Assembly: GCA_002427815.1 (NCBI GenBank) | Contig: DIZF01000030.1 | Location: forward strand, 4,489 to 25,429 | Direction: 5' to 3' | DNA from: Ramlibacter tataouinensis | Lineage (GTDB): Bacteria > Pseudomonadota > Gammaproteobacteria > Burkholderiales > Burkholderiaceae_C | Length of the DNA: 20,941 bases | Shown here: positions 9,401 through 16,847 of the stretch, in pieces | Layout of the letters: every line of letters begins with the position of its first letter | How positions within the stretch are numbered: position 1 is the stretch's first letter | Notes under the pieces: model-generated | Seen by the model: only the letters and a program-made list of their open reading frames with translations | Told to the model about the DNA's origin: nothing | The model's database searches: none | Translations under genes and position numbers: made by a program

Positions 9401-10681
9401 ATGATCGATCTCTTCCGCGACGCGCCTTTCCTGATTCCACTGGCCTTTATCGGCGTCGTCATCTTCCTGCTGATCGTCATCTGGTCGATCCGCCGCCACC
9501 TTTACCCGACACTGCATGTGGAGAGCACCGCGTCGATCGACGAGCTCATGACATCGATGGCCGGCCTGACGCTCACCACCGCCGTGGCCGGCAACTCGGT
9601 CGAGGTCCTGGAAAACGGTGCGTTTTTCGACGTACTGCTGCAGCGGATCCGGGCCGCCGAGAAAACCGTGCACTTCGAAACGTTTCTGTGGAAGGAGGGC
9701 GTGCTCGGCCAGCGCGTGGCGGACGCATTGTCAGATCGGGCGCGCGCCGGCCTCAAAGTGCGGGTGCTGCTGGATGCGACCGGTTCCAAGAAGATCGGCA
9801 AAGCCGCGTTGAAGCAAATGCGCGACGCCGGATGCCGGGTCGTCTTTTTCAACAAGCGAGTCTTTCGCAACGTCGGCGTGCTGAACGACCGTGACCACCG
9901 CAAGCTGGTGGTGATCGATGGCCGCGAAGCCTTCGTCGGCGGCCATTGCTTCGTCGATACCTGGTTGGGCGACGCGCAGGACGGCGAGCACTACAGCGAC
10001 CTCAGCGTGCGCGTGCACGGACCCGTCGTGAACAGCGTGCAGGCCGCCTTCAGCGAGAACTGGGCGGGCGAGACCGGCGAGCTGTTCGTCGGCAACGACG
10101 TGTTCCCCACGTTGGCGCCGGCTGGCGACGTGTTGATCCATGCGACGTATGCCAAGCCGGGCGGATCAGCGGCGGCCGTGAAGATCCTGCACCACACCGC
10201 GATCTGCCTGGCCCGCAAGCGGATCTGGATCCAGAACCCCTACTTCATCCCGCAACCCAAAGCGATCGACGCCTTCGGCGAAGCCGTCAAGCGTGGCGTC
10301 GACGTCCGCGTGCTGATGCCCGCCACCAGCGGCTCCGACAACCCGATGGTGCAGCACGCGGGCCACCGCAATTTTGAAAAGTTATTGAAGTGCGGCGTGC
10401 GGCTGTTCGAGTACCCGCACACGCTGCTGCACCAGAAGGTGATGACCGTCGACGGCGTCTGGAGCGCGATCGGCTCCAGCAACTTCGACGACCGCTCGTT
10501 CGAAACGAATGACGAAATCATGCTGGGAATCTGCGACAAAGCGACGACGCAGAAGCTGGATCTGGTTTTCGAGAAATACGCCCCGAAATGTCAGGAGATC
10601 AAGCTGGAGGCTTGGCAAAAGCGCGGGCTGTGGCACAAGCTGAAGGACAACGTGTTTTATATGCTCCACGAAGTCCTCTGA
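9401..10681 (+). CDS. Phospholipase D / cardiolipin synthase-like protein
   Basis: The 426-residue protein has one N-terminal membrane helix (about residues 8-30, FLIPLAFIGVVIFLLIV) and two HKD phospholipase-D motifs: H166-x-K168-x4-D173 and H344-x-K346-x4-D351, each followed by the usual GSSN- or GGH-type segment. The architecture matches cardiolipin synthases of the ClsB/ClsC type, which make cardiolipin from phosphatidylglycerol or phosphatidylethanolamine at the inner membrane. The ATG at 9,401 is chosen because membrane and family residues begin there, but no good Shine-Dalgarno precedes it; an upstream start giving up to 501 residues cannot be excluded. It is read away from the stress genes on its left. 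Confidence 0.85.
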   Translation: MIDLFRDAPFLIPLAFIGVVIFLLIVIWSIRRHLYPTLHVESTASIDELMTSMAGLTLTTAVAGNSVEVLENGAFFDVLLQRIRAAEKTVHFETFLWKEGVLGQRVADALSDRARAGLKVRVLLDATGSKKIGKAALKQMRDAGCRVVFFNKRVFRNVGVLNDRDHRKLVVIDGREAFVGGHCFVDTWLGDAQDGEHYSDLSVRVHGPVVNSVQAAFSENWAGETGELFVGNDVFPTLAPAGDVLIHATYAKPGGSAAAVKILHHTAICLARKRIWIQNPYFIPQPKAIDAFGEAVKRGVDVRVLMPATSGSDNPMVQHAGHRNFEKLLKCGVRLFEYPHTLLHQKVMTVDGVWSAIGSSNFDDRSFETNDEIMLGICDKATTQKLDLVFEKYAPKCQEIKLEAWQKRGLWHKLKDNVFYMLHEVL

Positions 10682-10887
10682 TCGACAATTCCACTGCGCT
10701 CCGTCGTCAGGGGACGCTCTCGTTGGGGCGATAGCCACCGCGACGATCGACTGCGACAGCACCACGCTGTCGCCAAACACGCAGCCAATGTCTGCCACCG
10801 AACGGAGTTCACAACGACGCAGGCGTATAGTTTTGCATGGGCAACGTCGAACACGGCCCAATGACAACCACTTGTTTGGAGAGTTTC

Positions 10888-11043
10888 ATGACGCAGCAAG
10901 CCAAAGGTCAGCAACGCAAGCCAGCGCCGGCGCATCCTTCCCCTTTGGAAGACGTGATCAAGCTAAAGCAGGAGGCAGAGGCTAAAGAGGTGGCCAGCAG
11001 GCACAAGAACAGTGGCCAGAAAGATCACAAGGGCGCCCGGTAG
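10888..11043 (+). CDS. Small Lys-rich protein, unrecognised
   Basis: A 51-residue frame starts MTQQAKGQQRKPAPAHPSP and ends in a Lys/His-rich tail (KNSGQKDHKGAR). The Shine-Dalgarno TTGGAGAG lies five bases before the ATG, which supports expression and this start over the frame's upstream ATG. No domain is recognised; the charge suggests a nucleic-acid- or envelope-associated peptide, but that is speculative. It follows the PLD gene by about 200 bases on the same strand. Confidence 0.55.
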   Translation: MTQQAKGQQRKPAPAHPSPLEDVIKLKQEAEAKEVASRHKNSGQKDHKGAR

Positions 11044-11059
11044 CTGTTTCAATAGTTGT

Positions 11060-11224
11060 TCACCCCCGGTAGGGACTGGACGACTGTCGGCGCAATGAAG
11101 CCGCCCTGATGGGGCGACCCTCGGTCGGCGTCTCGCTGTCGCCCGGCAATAGAAGCTGCGGCACCTGCTTGTGAATCCAGCTGTCGTCGCGCCGACCGAA
11201 CACCCACACGAAGTCGAAGCGCAT
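11060..11224 (-). CDS. Short unrecognised reading frame
   Basis: A 54-residue frame begins MRFDFVWVFGRRDDSWIHK and ends in an Arg/Ser-rich tail. The first half looks protein-like; there is no convincing ribosome site and the frame is open upstream without another ATG. It may be a gene remnant. No family is assigned. The rest of the interval from 11,225 to 11,309 shows nothing. Confidence 0.25.
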   Translation of the reverse strand: MRFDFVWVFGRRDDSWIHKQVPQLLLPGDSETPTEGRPIRAASLRRQSSSPYRG

Positions 11225-11309
11225 CCGAATAAAGTGACGCAGCGCCGCCGCCGAGCAGGCGTTGAGCGATCATCAATGCCGGCGAGCAATTCGCTACGGC
11301 CGGGCGCGC

Positions 11310-11636
11310 TCAGCGCCGCAGAGCTTGCTCCAGCTGCGCCTTGTTCATGCTGGAGCGGCCTTTCACGGCGCGTTGCGTCGCCTCGTTGCGAAGCTGAGCC
11401 AATGTGCGCCCACCCGCACCTTGATGCGATCGCAGACCGCCGCGCCGGCTTGCCGACATGTCATTGATCGACGAGGCGCTCGACTGCTCGGACTCGCCGT
11501 GTTGCGCCCGCTCCTTGTTGACGGTGCGTGCCGCAATCTCCTCGGCTATTTGTTCTCCCTTGCCGCTTTCGAGCAGGCTATCCTTGATGTGCGCATACTG
11601 GCGCTCGCGTTTTTCGCTCCAAGACTTTCGTGGCAT
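11310..11636 (-). CDS. Small basic protein of the 'plasmid stabilization protein' type
   Basis: This 108-residue protein begins MPRKSWSEKRERQYAHIKDS, contains AEEIAARTVNKERAQHGE and a Gly/Arg-rich centre (RRGGLRSHQGAGGRT), and ends with MNKAQLEQALRR. I recognise it as the chromosomal small-protein family often labelled plasmid stabilization protein or Rho-N-like; the C-terminus looks like a short helix-loop nucleic-acid-binding motif. The label is historical and does not show a plasmid origin. GAGGAG lies five bases before the ATG. It stands alone and converges with the small Lys-rich gene. Confidence 0.75.
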   Translation of the reverse strand: MPRKSWSEKRERQYAHIKDSLLESGKGEQIAEEIAARTVNKERAQHGESEQSSASSINDMSASRRGGLRSHQGAGGRTLAQLRNEATQRAVKGRSSMNKAQLEQALRR

Positions 11637-11883
11637 ATCGGCTCCTCGGGCAGACCCTAGAAAATGCGAATGAGCGAGGCCGCTGCCGGACCTCCATTCG
11701 CGCGGACGTGACGGCCACCGGCGGCCTATCGGAGGGCGGCTCTCGCACCGGATCGGGATGCTCCTGCGGATCGCGCACTGGCTCTGGCGTCCTGTCGGGT
11801 GACGGCGGCGAAGGCGAAGGCGAAGGCGAAGGCGAAGGTGGCGGAGGCGACGGCGACGGCGGACGACTCAGTGGGTCCTGCAC
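11578..11883 (-). CDS. Possible Pro-Ser repeat protein, GTG start
   Basis: A GTG at 11,881-11,883 is preceded by GTGGAGA at a suitable distance and opens a frame of 101 residues: an SPSP-type repeat, then PDRTPEPVRDPQEHPDPV, then a basic tail. The style resembles the Pro-rich protein at 7,920-8,237. Against it, the 3' end overlaps the next gene by 59 bases and the tail is not protein-like. The opposite strand is also open across the repeat. Treat as tentative. Confidence 0.3.
   Translation of the reverse strand: MQDPLSRPPSPSPPPPSPSPSPSPSPPSPDRTPEPVRDPQEHPDPVREPPSDRPPVAVTSARMEVRQRPRSFAFSRVCPRSRYATKVLERKTRAPVCAHQG
11810..11839. repeat. Hexanucleotide tandem repeat
   Basis: Five consecutive six-base units, four GAAGGC and one GAAGGT, continue into degenerate GCGGAG/GCGACG units to about 11,862. 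On the minus strand they encode Ser-Pro repeats without changing the frame. The tract could vary in length by slippage in whole codons. Confidence 0.8.
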
Positions 11884-12214
11884 GCCATCTCCACTGTGAT
11901 TACGGGGGCATCGGGTGACCATGATTTTGGCGTCTTTTGACTGGAGCATTCATTTAGCCTCGATGTTACGCAGCGCTTGCGCTCGGTGCAGTCATCACCT
12001 GCCGATTCTCCTTGTCGGAATGCGCTTACCGCATTCAGTCCATGCGGCAGCCTACAAAGGGACGTACGCAAGCAGGTCGCTCAGATCGCAGTCGGCAAGG
12101 CGCGATGCAGGTGGATTTCACGCTCGATGGTCGACTCTCATCAATTGATGACGCGCTGTCCTACAGACACGGTACGGCGCCGCGTTTAATTTTAATCTTT
12201 GGAAAGTAAACATC
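11884..12214. promoter_or_regulatory. Upstream region of the hydrolase operon
   Basis: No convincing gene lies in these 331 bases. Two inverted repeats do: GAATGCG-5-CGCATTC at 12,018-12,036, and the 14-base perfect palindrome TCATCAATTGATGA at 12,138-12,151. The stretch just before the ATG at 12,215 is unusually AT-rich for the window and contains GGAAAG as ribosome site. The operon promoter is probably here; I could not pick a convincing -35/-10 pair. Confidence 0.5.
12138..12151. promoter_or_regulatory. 14-bp perfect palindrome, candidate operator
   Basis: TCATCAATTGATGA reads identically on both strands. It lies 63 bases before the ATG of the hydrolase gene, in an operator-like position. 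No known regulator consensus is matched with confidence. Confidence 0.45.
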
Positions 12215-12901
12215 ATGCGAAGCGTCAACACCATCCGTGCCCCTCGCGAAGTTCGCATTTCCGCCGGCGACGCTTGGCTCTACGGCGACCTGGTGTTGCC
12301 GCCTGGGTTTGAGGGCCTGGTGCTATTCGCGCATGGTAGCGGCAGCGGGCGCCACAGCGCCCGCAACCGACAGGTCGCCCAACACCTGCAGCACGCCGGC
12401 ATCGCCACTCTGCTGTTTGATCTGCTGACCGCGCAGGAAGAGCAGATCGACCTGCACACGCGTGAGCACCGCTTCAACATCCCCTTGCTGACCCGGCGGA
12501 TGCAGGACACCACCGCCTGGGCTTTTGCTCAACCCGAGTTGCAGCATTCCGCCATCGGGTATTTCGGCGCCAGCACTGGCAGCGCGGCCGCACTCATCGC
12601 GGCCGCCCGGCAGGGCGACCAAATCGCTGCCGTGGTCTCCCGCGGTGGCCGGCCGGACTTGGCCGGGCCGGTGGCGCTGGCGGCTGTGACAGCACCCACG
12701 CTGCTCATCGTCGGCGGTGCCGACTACGGGGTGATCGAACTCAACCAGCAGGCCCTCGAGCACCTGCGCTGCGAAAAAAGTCTGGCCATAGTGCCCGGCG
12801 CCACCCACCTGTTCGAGGAAGCGGGCGCGCTGGAGCAGGTCGCGCAACTGGCCTCGTCCTGGTTCACCACCCACCTGACTTCTCTGCAGTACACAGCATG
12901 A
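12215..12901 (+). CDS. Alpha/beta hydrolase (dienelactone-hydrolase-like)
   Basis: The 228-residue protein is an alpha/beta hydrolase without signal peptide. A HGSGSG oxyanion-type loop follows strand 3 (FAHGSGSGRHSARN). The nucleophile is Ser120 in GASTGS, the acid likely Asp170 in GGADYG and the base His198 in GATHLFEE. Homologues occur next to, or fused with, the phosphoribosyltransferase that follows here, as in mycobacterial Rv0571c. The substrate is unknown. Its stop overlaps the next ATG as ATGA, so translation is coupled. The ATG has GGAAAG about eight bases upstream. First gene of a plus-strand group running to the cyclopropane synthase. Confidence 0.85.
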   Translation: MRSVNTIRAPREVRISAGDAWLYGDLVLPPGFEGLVLFAHGSGSGRHSARNRQVAQHLQHAGIATLLFDLLTAQEEQIDLHTREHRFNIPLLTRRMQDTTAWAFAQPELQHSAIGYFGASTGSAAALIAAARQGDQIAAVVSRGGRPDLAGPVALAAVTAPTLLIVGGADYGVIELNQQALEHLRCEKSLAIVPGATHLFEEAGALEQVAQLASSWFTTHLTSLQYTA

Positions 12902-13578
12902 CAGCCGTCAATTTGCCCTTTCGCGACCGGCGGCATGCTGGTCGGGTACTGGCCACCCACCTGGAGCAGTACCGAGGTCGGGCAGGCTTGCTGGTGCTGG
13001 CCCTGCCGCGCGGCGGCGTTGCCGTTGGGTTCGAGGTCGCCCGCGAGTTGCGGGCGCCGTTGGACATCTTCATGGTGCGCAAGCTCGGTGTACCGGGCCA
13101 CGAGGAGTACGCCATGGGCGCCATCGCCAGCGGCGGTGTGAAAGTCATGAATCCAATGCCGGGCCTCACCATCGGGTCCGAGGCAATTGCGGCAGTGGTC
13201 GAGCGCGAACAGGCCGAGCTGGTACGGCGCGAACAACTCTATCGCAAGCAGCGTCCGGCAGTTCCCCTTCAGGGCCGCACGGTCATTGTGGTCGATGACG
13301 GGCTGGCCACGGGCTCGACCATGCAGGCTGCGGTATTGGCGATTCGCCAGCAGCATCCCCTGCATCTAGCCGTGGCGGTGCCGGTGGGCGCGCAAGACAC
13401 CTGCGCCGCCCTGCGTCAGCAGGCCGATGACGTGATTTGCGCCGAGACGCCCGAGCCGTTTCGCGCCGTCGGGTTGTGGTACCAAGAGTTTCCGCAATCC
13501 ACGGACGACGAGGTGTGCGCGCTGCTGGAAGAAGCGCGGCGTGAGCACGCCATTGCCACCCGCCTCTCCGGCCATTGA
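12898..13578 (+). CDS. Phosphoribosyltransferase family protein
   Basis: The 226-residue protein shows a type I phosphoribosyltransferase fold: an LPRGGVAVGFEVA segment near residue 40 and the PRPP-binding loop VDDGLATGST at 132-141. The C-terminal part (DDVICAETPEPFRAVGLWYQEF) is typical of the stress-associated branch found near hydrolases, erythromycin-esterase homologues and universal stress genes. The base substrate is unknown. The start overlaps the hydrolase stop by four bases. A diverged second member survives only as a tail at 19,216-19,430. Confidence 0.9.
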   Translation: MTAVNLPFRDRRHAGRVLATHLEQYRGRAGLLVLALPRGGVAVGFEVARELRAPLDIFMVRKLGVPGHEEYAMGAIASGGVKVMNPMPGLTIGSEAIAAVVEREQAELVRREQLYRKQRPAVPLQGRTVIVVDDGLATGSTMQAAVLAIRQQHPLHLAVAVPVGAQDTCAALRQQADDVICAETPEPFRAVGLWYQEFPQSTDDEVCALLEEARREHAIATRLSGH

Positions 13579-13624
13579 CTGTTCAAAGAGGAATTGCAGA
13601 GATTACAGAGGAAAAGGACTCATC

Positions 13625-14983
13625 ATGGCCACGCAGCAAACCCATCACGACCCCAGCAACACCACCTTGCTGGAAGGCTTGCGCCCGCACCTGCAGTCGT
13701 TGGCCGGCGATGCGCGCCAGTATGACGGCCTGCTGGGCTTGATCGGCCCGGCGCGCTTTGCCCTGCTCGGCGAAGCGTCGCACGGCACCCATGAGTTCTA
13801 CCGTGAGCGGGCAGAGATCACCAAGCGTCTGATTACCGAAAAAGGTTTTACTGCCGTTGCCGTGGAAGCCGACTGGCCCGACGCCTGGCGCGTCAATCGC
13901 TACGTACGCGGCCTGTCAGATGATGCTGACGCCGATGCTGCCCTGTCGGGCTTCCAGCGCTTTCCCGCCTGGATGTGGCGCAACACCGTCGTGCGCGACT
14001 TCGTCGAGTGGCTACGCGACTACAACACCGGCCTCAGCCCCCTGCGCCAGGTGGGCTTCTACGGACTTGACCTCTACAGCCTGTTCACCTCCATCCAGGC
14101 AGTGCTGACCTACCTCGACAAGGTGGACCCGGAAGCCGCGCGCCGTGCACGGTACCGCTACGCCTGCTTCGACCATGCAGCAGAAGACAGCCAGGCCTAT
14201 GGCTATGCCGCCAGCTTTGGCCTCAAGGCAAGTTGTGAGGACGAGGTGGTGCAGCAACTACGCGAAATGAACCGCCGCGCCGCCGAAGTGTCACTGACGC
14301 CCGGGCTGGAGCGTGATGAATCCTTCTACGCGCAGCAGAACGCGCGCCTGGTGCGCAACGCCGAGGAGTACTACCGCACCATGTTTCACGGGCGTGTGTC
14401 ATCCTGGAATCTACGCGACAGCCACATGGTGGAGACGCTGTATGCGCTGGACCGCTACTTGGCCACAGGCGGCGCGCCGCCGCGCATTGCCCTGTGGGCG
14501 CACAACTCGCACCTGGGCGATGCCTCGGCCACCGAAATGGGCAAGCGGGGTGAATGGAATGTGGGCCAGCTGGTGCGCGACCGCTACGCGGACGATGCGG
14601 TGCTGGTGGGCTTCAGCACTCATCGGGGCTGGGTCACGGCCGCATCAAACTGGCACGAGCCACCCCAGCGCAAGCGGGTGCGCGAGGGTTTGCCCGGTAG
14701 TTGGGAGGACGTGTTCCATCACACCGGAACCACCCGCTTCCTGCTGCCCTTGCGCGACGACGCTGCGCTGCGCTCGCTGGTGGCGTTACAGCGGCTGCAG
14801 CGTGCCATCGGCGTGATCTACTTGCCCGACACAGAACGCCAGAGCCACTATTTCTACACCCGCCTGGCCCAGCAGTTCGATGCAGTCATACACATCGACG
14901 AAACCAGCGCACTGGAGCCGCTGGAGCTGGGTCAGGTGTGGAGCGACAGCGAGGCGCCGGAGACATTTCCGTCAGGCATTTAG
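13625..14983 (+). CDS. Erythromycin-esterase family protein
   Basis: The 452-residue protein carries the hallmarks of the Ere family: GEASHGTHEFY with Glu50 and His53, Glu81 in VEADWPD, and His293/His296 in WAHNSHLGD. Members hydrolyse macrolide lactones in resistance enzymes, but chromosomal homologues in stress clusters, often joined to phosphoribosyltransferases, have unknown substrates; resistance should not be assumed. The ATG at 13,625 has AAGGA seven bases upstream, better than the GTG at 13,541 inside the preceding gene. The last 83 residues recur on the fused protein at 5,474-6,886. It follows the phosphoribosyltransferase by 46 bases. Confidence 0.9.
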   Translation: MATQQTHHDPSNTTLLEGLRPHLQSLAGDARQYDGLLGLIGPARFALLGEASHGTHEFYRERAEITKRLITEKGFTAVAVEADWPDAWRVNRYVRGLSDDADADAALSGFQRFPAWMWRNTVVRDFVEWLRDYNTGLSPLRQVGFYGLDLYSLFTSIQAVLTYLDKVDPEAARRARYRYACFDHAAEDSQAYGYAASFGLKASCEDEVVQQLREMNRRAAEVSLTPGLERDESFYAQQNARLVRNAEEYYRTMFHGRVSSWNLRDSHMVETLYALDRYLATGGAPPRIALWAHNSHLGDASATEMGKRGEWNVGQLVRDRYADDAVLVGFSTHRGWVTAASNWHEPPQRKRVREGLPGSWEDVFHHTGTTRFLLPLRDDAALRSLVALQRLQRAIGVIYLPDTERQSHYFYTRLAQQFDAVIHIDETSALEPLELGQVWSDSEAPETFPSGI

Positions 14984-14992
14984 CCATTGCCT
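14732..14992 (+). repeat. Inverted repeat copy B (erythromycin-esterase 3' end)
   Basis: This 3' part of the intact esterase gene matches the reverse complement of 5,465-5,725 with about 21 differences in 252 coding bases and a few shared bases after the stop. The copies are inverted and about 9 kb apart, so recombination between them would invert the segment between. Confidence 0.9.
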
Positions 14993-15060
14993 TCAACCTC
15001 GCAAACACGCCCCGCGATGAGCAGCATGAAGCACAAGTACAACCTCAACGCCTGCTGGCG

Positions 15061-15078
15061 GGCGCGCCTAGGCGCGCC
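15061..15078. repeat. 18-bp perfect GC palindrome
   Basis: GGCGCGCCTAGGCGCGCC is fully self-complementary and lies between the esterase stop and the cyclopropane-synthase start, 16 bases before the latter's ATG. It has no T-run, so it is not a standard terminator; a hairpin here could reduce translation of the next gene. Confidence 0.6.
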
Positions 15079-15093
15079 TGTCAAGGACCCAAC

Positions 15094-16521
15094 ATGAAAA
15101 CAAGTACCGTCGTAGTCGGGGAATTGGTTTCCCCCTTTAGCACAGCAGGCGTCGGGCGGCAGGGTATGACCCATCGAGGCGTCGATGATGCGTTGGACCT
15201 GTTGAAGCGTCTATTTCGCAGCTTCAATGGAAGTTTCGCACTGCGCTTGTGGAATGGAACGACTTTGAGACTCGGCAAGGCAGGTCCAGACCAGCCGGAT
15301 CCGCCGTTCACCCTGGTGCTCCGCAACCCCGGCGTTGTTCGCTCGATGGTCCTGGGACGTGATCGTCTTCGCCTTGCGGAAGCCTACTTCCGGGGTGATA
15401 TCGATGTCGAAGGTGACTTCTTCGCAGCGCTCAGCCTCAAAGACCATCTGAACTCGATCCGCCTGTCCTTCAGCGAGCGGCTCGGCGCGGTGTTCAGCGC
15501 CTTTCTACTGCGGGCCCCCGACGAAGCGCGGCCCGGCTCCGGGAGTCAGCGTTCATCGCTGCACGGCCGTGCCGTCAAAGCCCATTCGAAGACGGAGAAC
15601 CGTGACGCGATCCAGTTTCACTACGACGTATCCAACGAGTTCTACGCCTTGTGGCTGGACGAGGCCATGGTGTACTCATGCGCCTACTTCGAGCAGCCTG
15701 GTGACGATCTGGAGCAGGCCCAGCAAGCCAAGCTCGACCACATATGCCGCAAGCTTCTGCTCAAGCCGGGGGACCGCTTCCTTGACATCGGTTGCGGATG
15801 GGGCGCGCTGGTCATCCACGCGGCACAACACTACGGTGTCCAAGCCCATGGTGTCACGCTCAGTCAACAACAGCTGGAAATCGCACACCAGCGCCTCGCG
15901 CTCGCCGGTCTTGAGGATCGGGTAATGGTCGAGTTGCGGGATTATCGAGACCTTCAAGGGGAATCGGTCTTCGACAAGGTCGCCAGTGTCGGCATGTTCG
16001 AGCACGTCGGGCTGAAAAACCTTGCTGTCTACTATTCCACTGTTAATCGGCTGCTCAAACCTCAAGGTCTGTTCCTCAACCATGGGATCACGCACGACGT
16101 TGAAGGTTGGAGCAAGACGAATTCCACCGAGTTCATCAATCGCTACGTCTTTCCCGACGGCCAACTCGACACTGTGAGCAATATTCAACGCGGTATGGAG
16201 CGCGCCAGGTTTGAGATTGCGGATGTGGAAGGACTGCGGCCTCACTACGCGCTGACGCTCAGGCATTGGGTCTCGCGGCTGGAACAACACCATGAGCAGG
16301 CGTTGCAGTACGTCAGCGAATCAACTTACCGGGTCTGGCGCTTGTACATGGCCGCCTGCGCCCTCGAATTCGAGTCGGGAGAGATCGGCATCTACCAGGT
16401 GGTGGCGAGCAAGCGTGCCTCGGGCAGTGGGTTATCGCCCTTGACGCGGCGACATATGTATCCTCCACGCCGGCTCGCGCCTCAAGGTGGCCGACTCAAC
16501 CGTCTCCCGATCGAATCTTGA
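15094..16521 (+). CDS. cfa: Cyclopropane-fatty-acid-phospholipid synthase
   Basis: The 475-residue protein transfers a methylene group from S-adenosylmethionine to unsaturated acyl chains of membrane phospholipids. The SAM motif LDIGCGWGAL lies at about 230-239, preceded by FHYDVSNEFYALWLD and YSCAYF (conserved Cys of the active-site region), and followed by GMFEHVG and NHGITHD, matching the Glu and His regions of the E. coli enzyme. It is longer than E. coli Cfa (382), mainly through its N-terminus. AAGGA lies seven bases before the ATG; an open frame continues upstream but overlaps the esterase. It ends the plus-strand stress group and fits envelope hardening together with the PLD-type enzyme. 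Confidence 0.92.
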   Translation: MKTSTVVVGELVSPFSTAGVGRQGMTHRGVDDALDLLKRLFRSFNGSFALRLWNGTTLRLGKAGPDQPDPPFTLVLRNPGVVRSMVLGRDRLRLAEAYFRGDIDVEGDFFAALSLKDHLNSIRLSFSERLGAVFSAFLLRAPDEARPGSGSQRSSLHGRAVKAHSKTENRDAIQFHYDVSNEFYALWLDEAMVYSCAYFEQPGDDLEQAQQAKLDHICRKLLLKPGDRFLDIGCGWGALVIHAAQHYGVQAHGVTLSQQQLEIAHQRLALAGLEDRVMVELRDYRDLQGESVFDKVASVGMFEHVGLKNLAVYYSTVNRLLKPQGLFLNHGITHDVEGWSKTNSTEFINRYVFPDGQLDTVSNIQRGMERARFEIADVEGLRPHYALTLRHWVSRLEQHHEQALQYVSESTYRVWRLYMAACALEFESGEIGIYQVVASKRASGSGLSPLTRRHMYPPRRLAPQGGRLNRLPIES

Positions 16522-16647
16522 ACGTCACGAGTGTAGGTGTGCTCTCTGACGCTCGAATGCTCTTTCGGCCGAGTAACTCAGTGGGTGAGTCGGAACAAAA
16601 TCGAACTTTCGCAGAGTTCGCAGGCTCGCGACTGGCCAGGAGTGTGG

Positions 16648-16737
16648 ATGGACTCGACCGAACGACCCGATGCATATGGCGTCTTCAAACCCGTGGGTCA
16701 CGTTCCGTGGCGCATCGTGAATCCCAACGCCCTGTAG
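16648..16737 (+). pseudogene. 5' stub of a small-protein gene
   Basis: A strong AGGAG lies five bases before the ATG at 16,648. The first 19 residues, MDSTERPDAYGVFKPVGHV, look like a genuine protein start. After about 16,704 the frame runs antisense through the glyoxalase remnant and stops at 16,737. I infer the head of an unidentified gene whose 3' part was lost. The family is not named. Confidence 0.4.
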
Positions 16738-16847
16738 AACCGAACCGCGCGAGCCATGTCGTGCGTCGCCAGGGTCACTGCACTGATGGTCTCGATTGCG
16801 GATACGGCAACGGCGGCACCACGCTCGCCGGGTGGGCTCGCGTTCAT
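16698..16847 (-). pseudogene. Truncated glyoxalase/VOC-family gene
   Basis: The ATG at 16,845-16,847 overlaps the aldolase stop as ATGA, so the gene was coupled to it. The frame gives about 49 residues; ISAVTLATHDMARAVRFYRA is the characteristic first strand and helix of a VOC/glyoxalase domain, which normally runs to about 120-150 residues. Here it stops right after GFTMRHG, where sequence of another gene on the opposite strand begins. No continuation is seen in the other frames to 16,522. It is a 3'-truncated remnant. Confidence 0.65.

Noticed and set aside
9155..9673. Upstream extension of the CsbD frame
   Set aside because: It runs antisense through the start of the PLD gene; the 60-residue CsbD length and its own ribosome site fit the family.
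11630..11899. Plus-strand Gly-Glu repeat frame
   Set aside because: The repeat opens both strands. This frame overlaps the start of the opposite gene and lacks a ribosome site.
13541..13624. GTG start giving a longer erythromycin-esterase protein
   Set aside because: It lies inside the phosphoribosyltransferase gene; AAGGA before the ATG at 13,625 is the better signal.
13625..14983. Calling the esterase homologue a macrolide-resistance gene
   Set aside because: Family motifs are present, but the neighbours are stress genes and such chromosomal homologues have no shown role in resistance.
14701..15093. Upstream extension of the cyclopropane-synthase frame
   Set aside because: It overlaps the intact esterase gene in another frame and the ATG at 15,094 has a good ribosome site.
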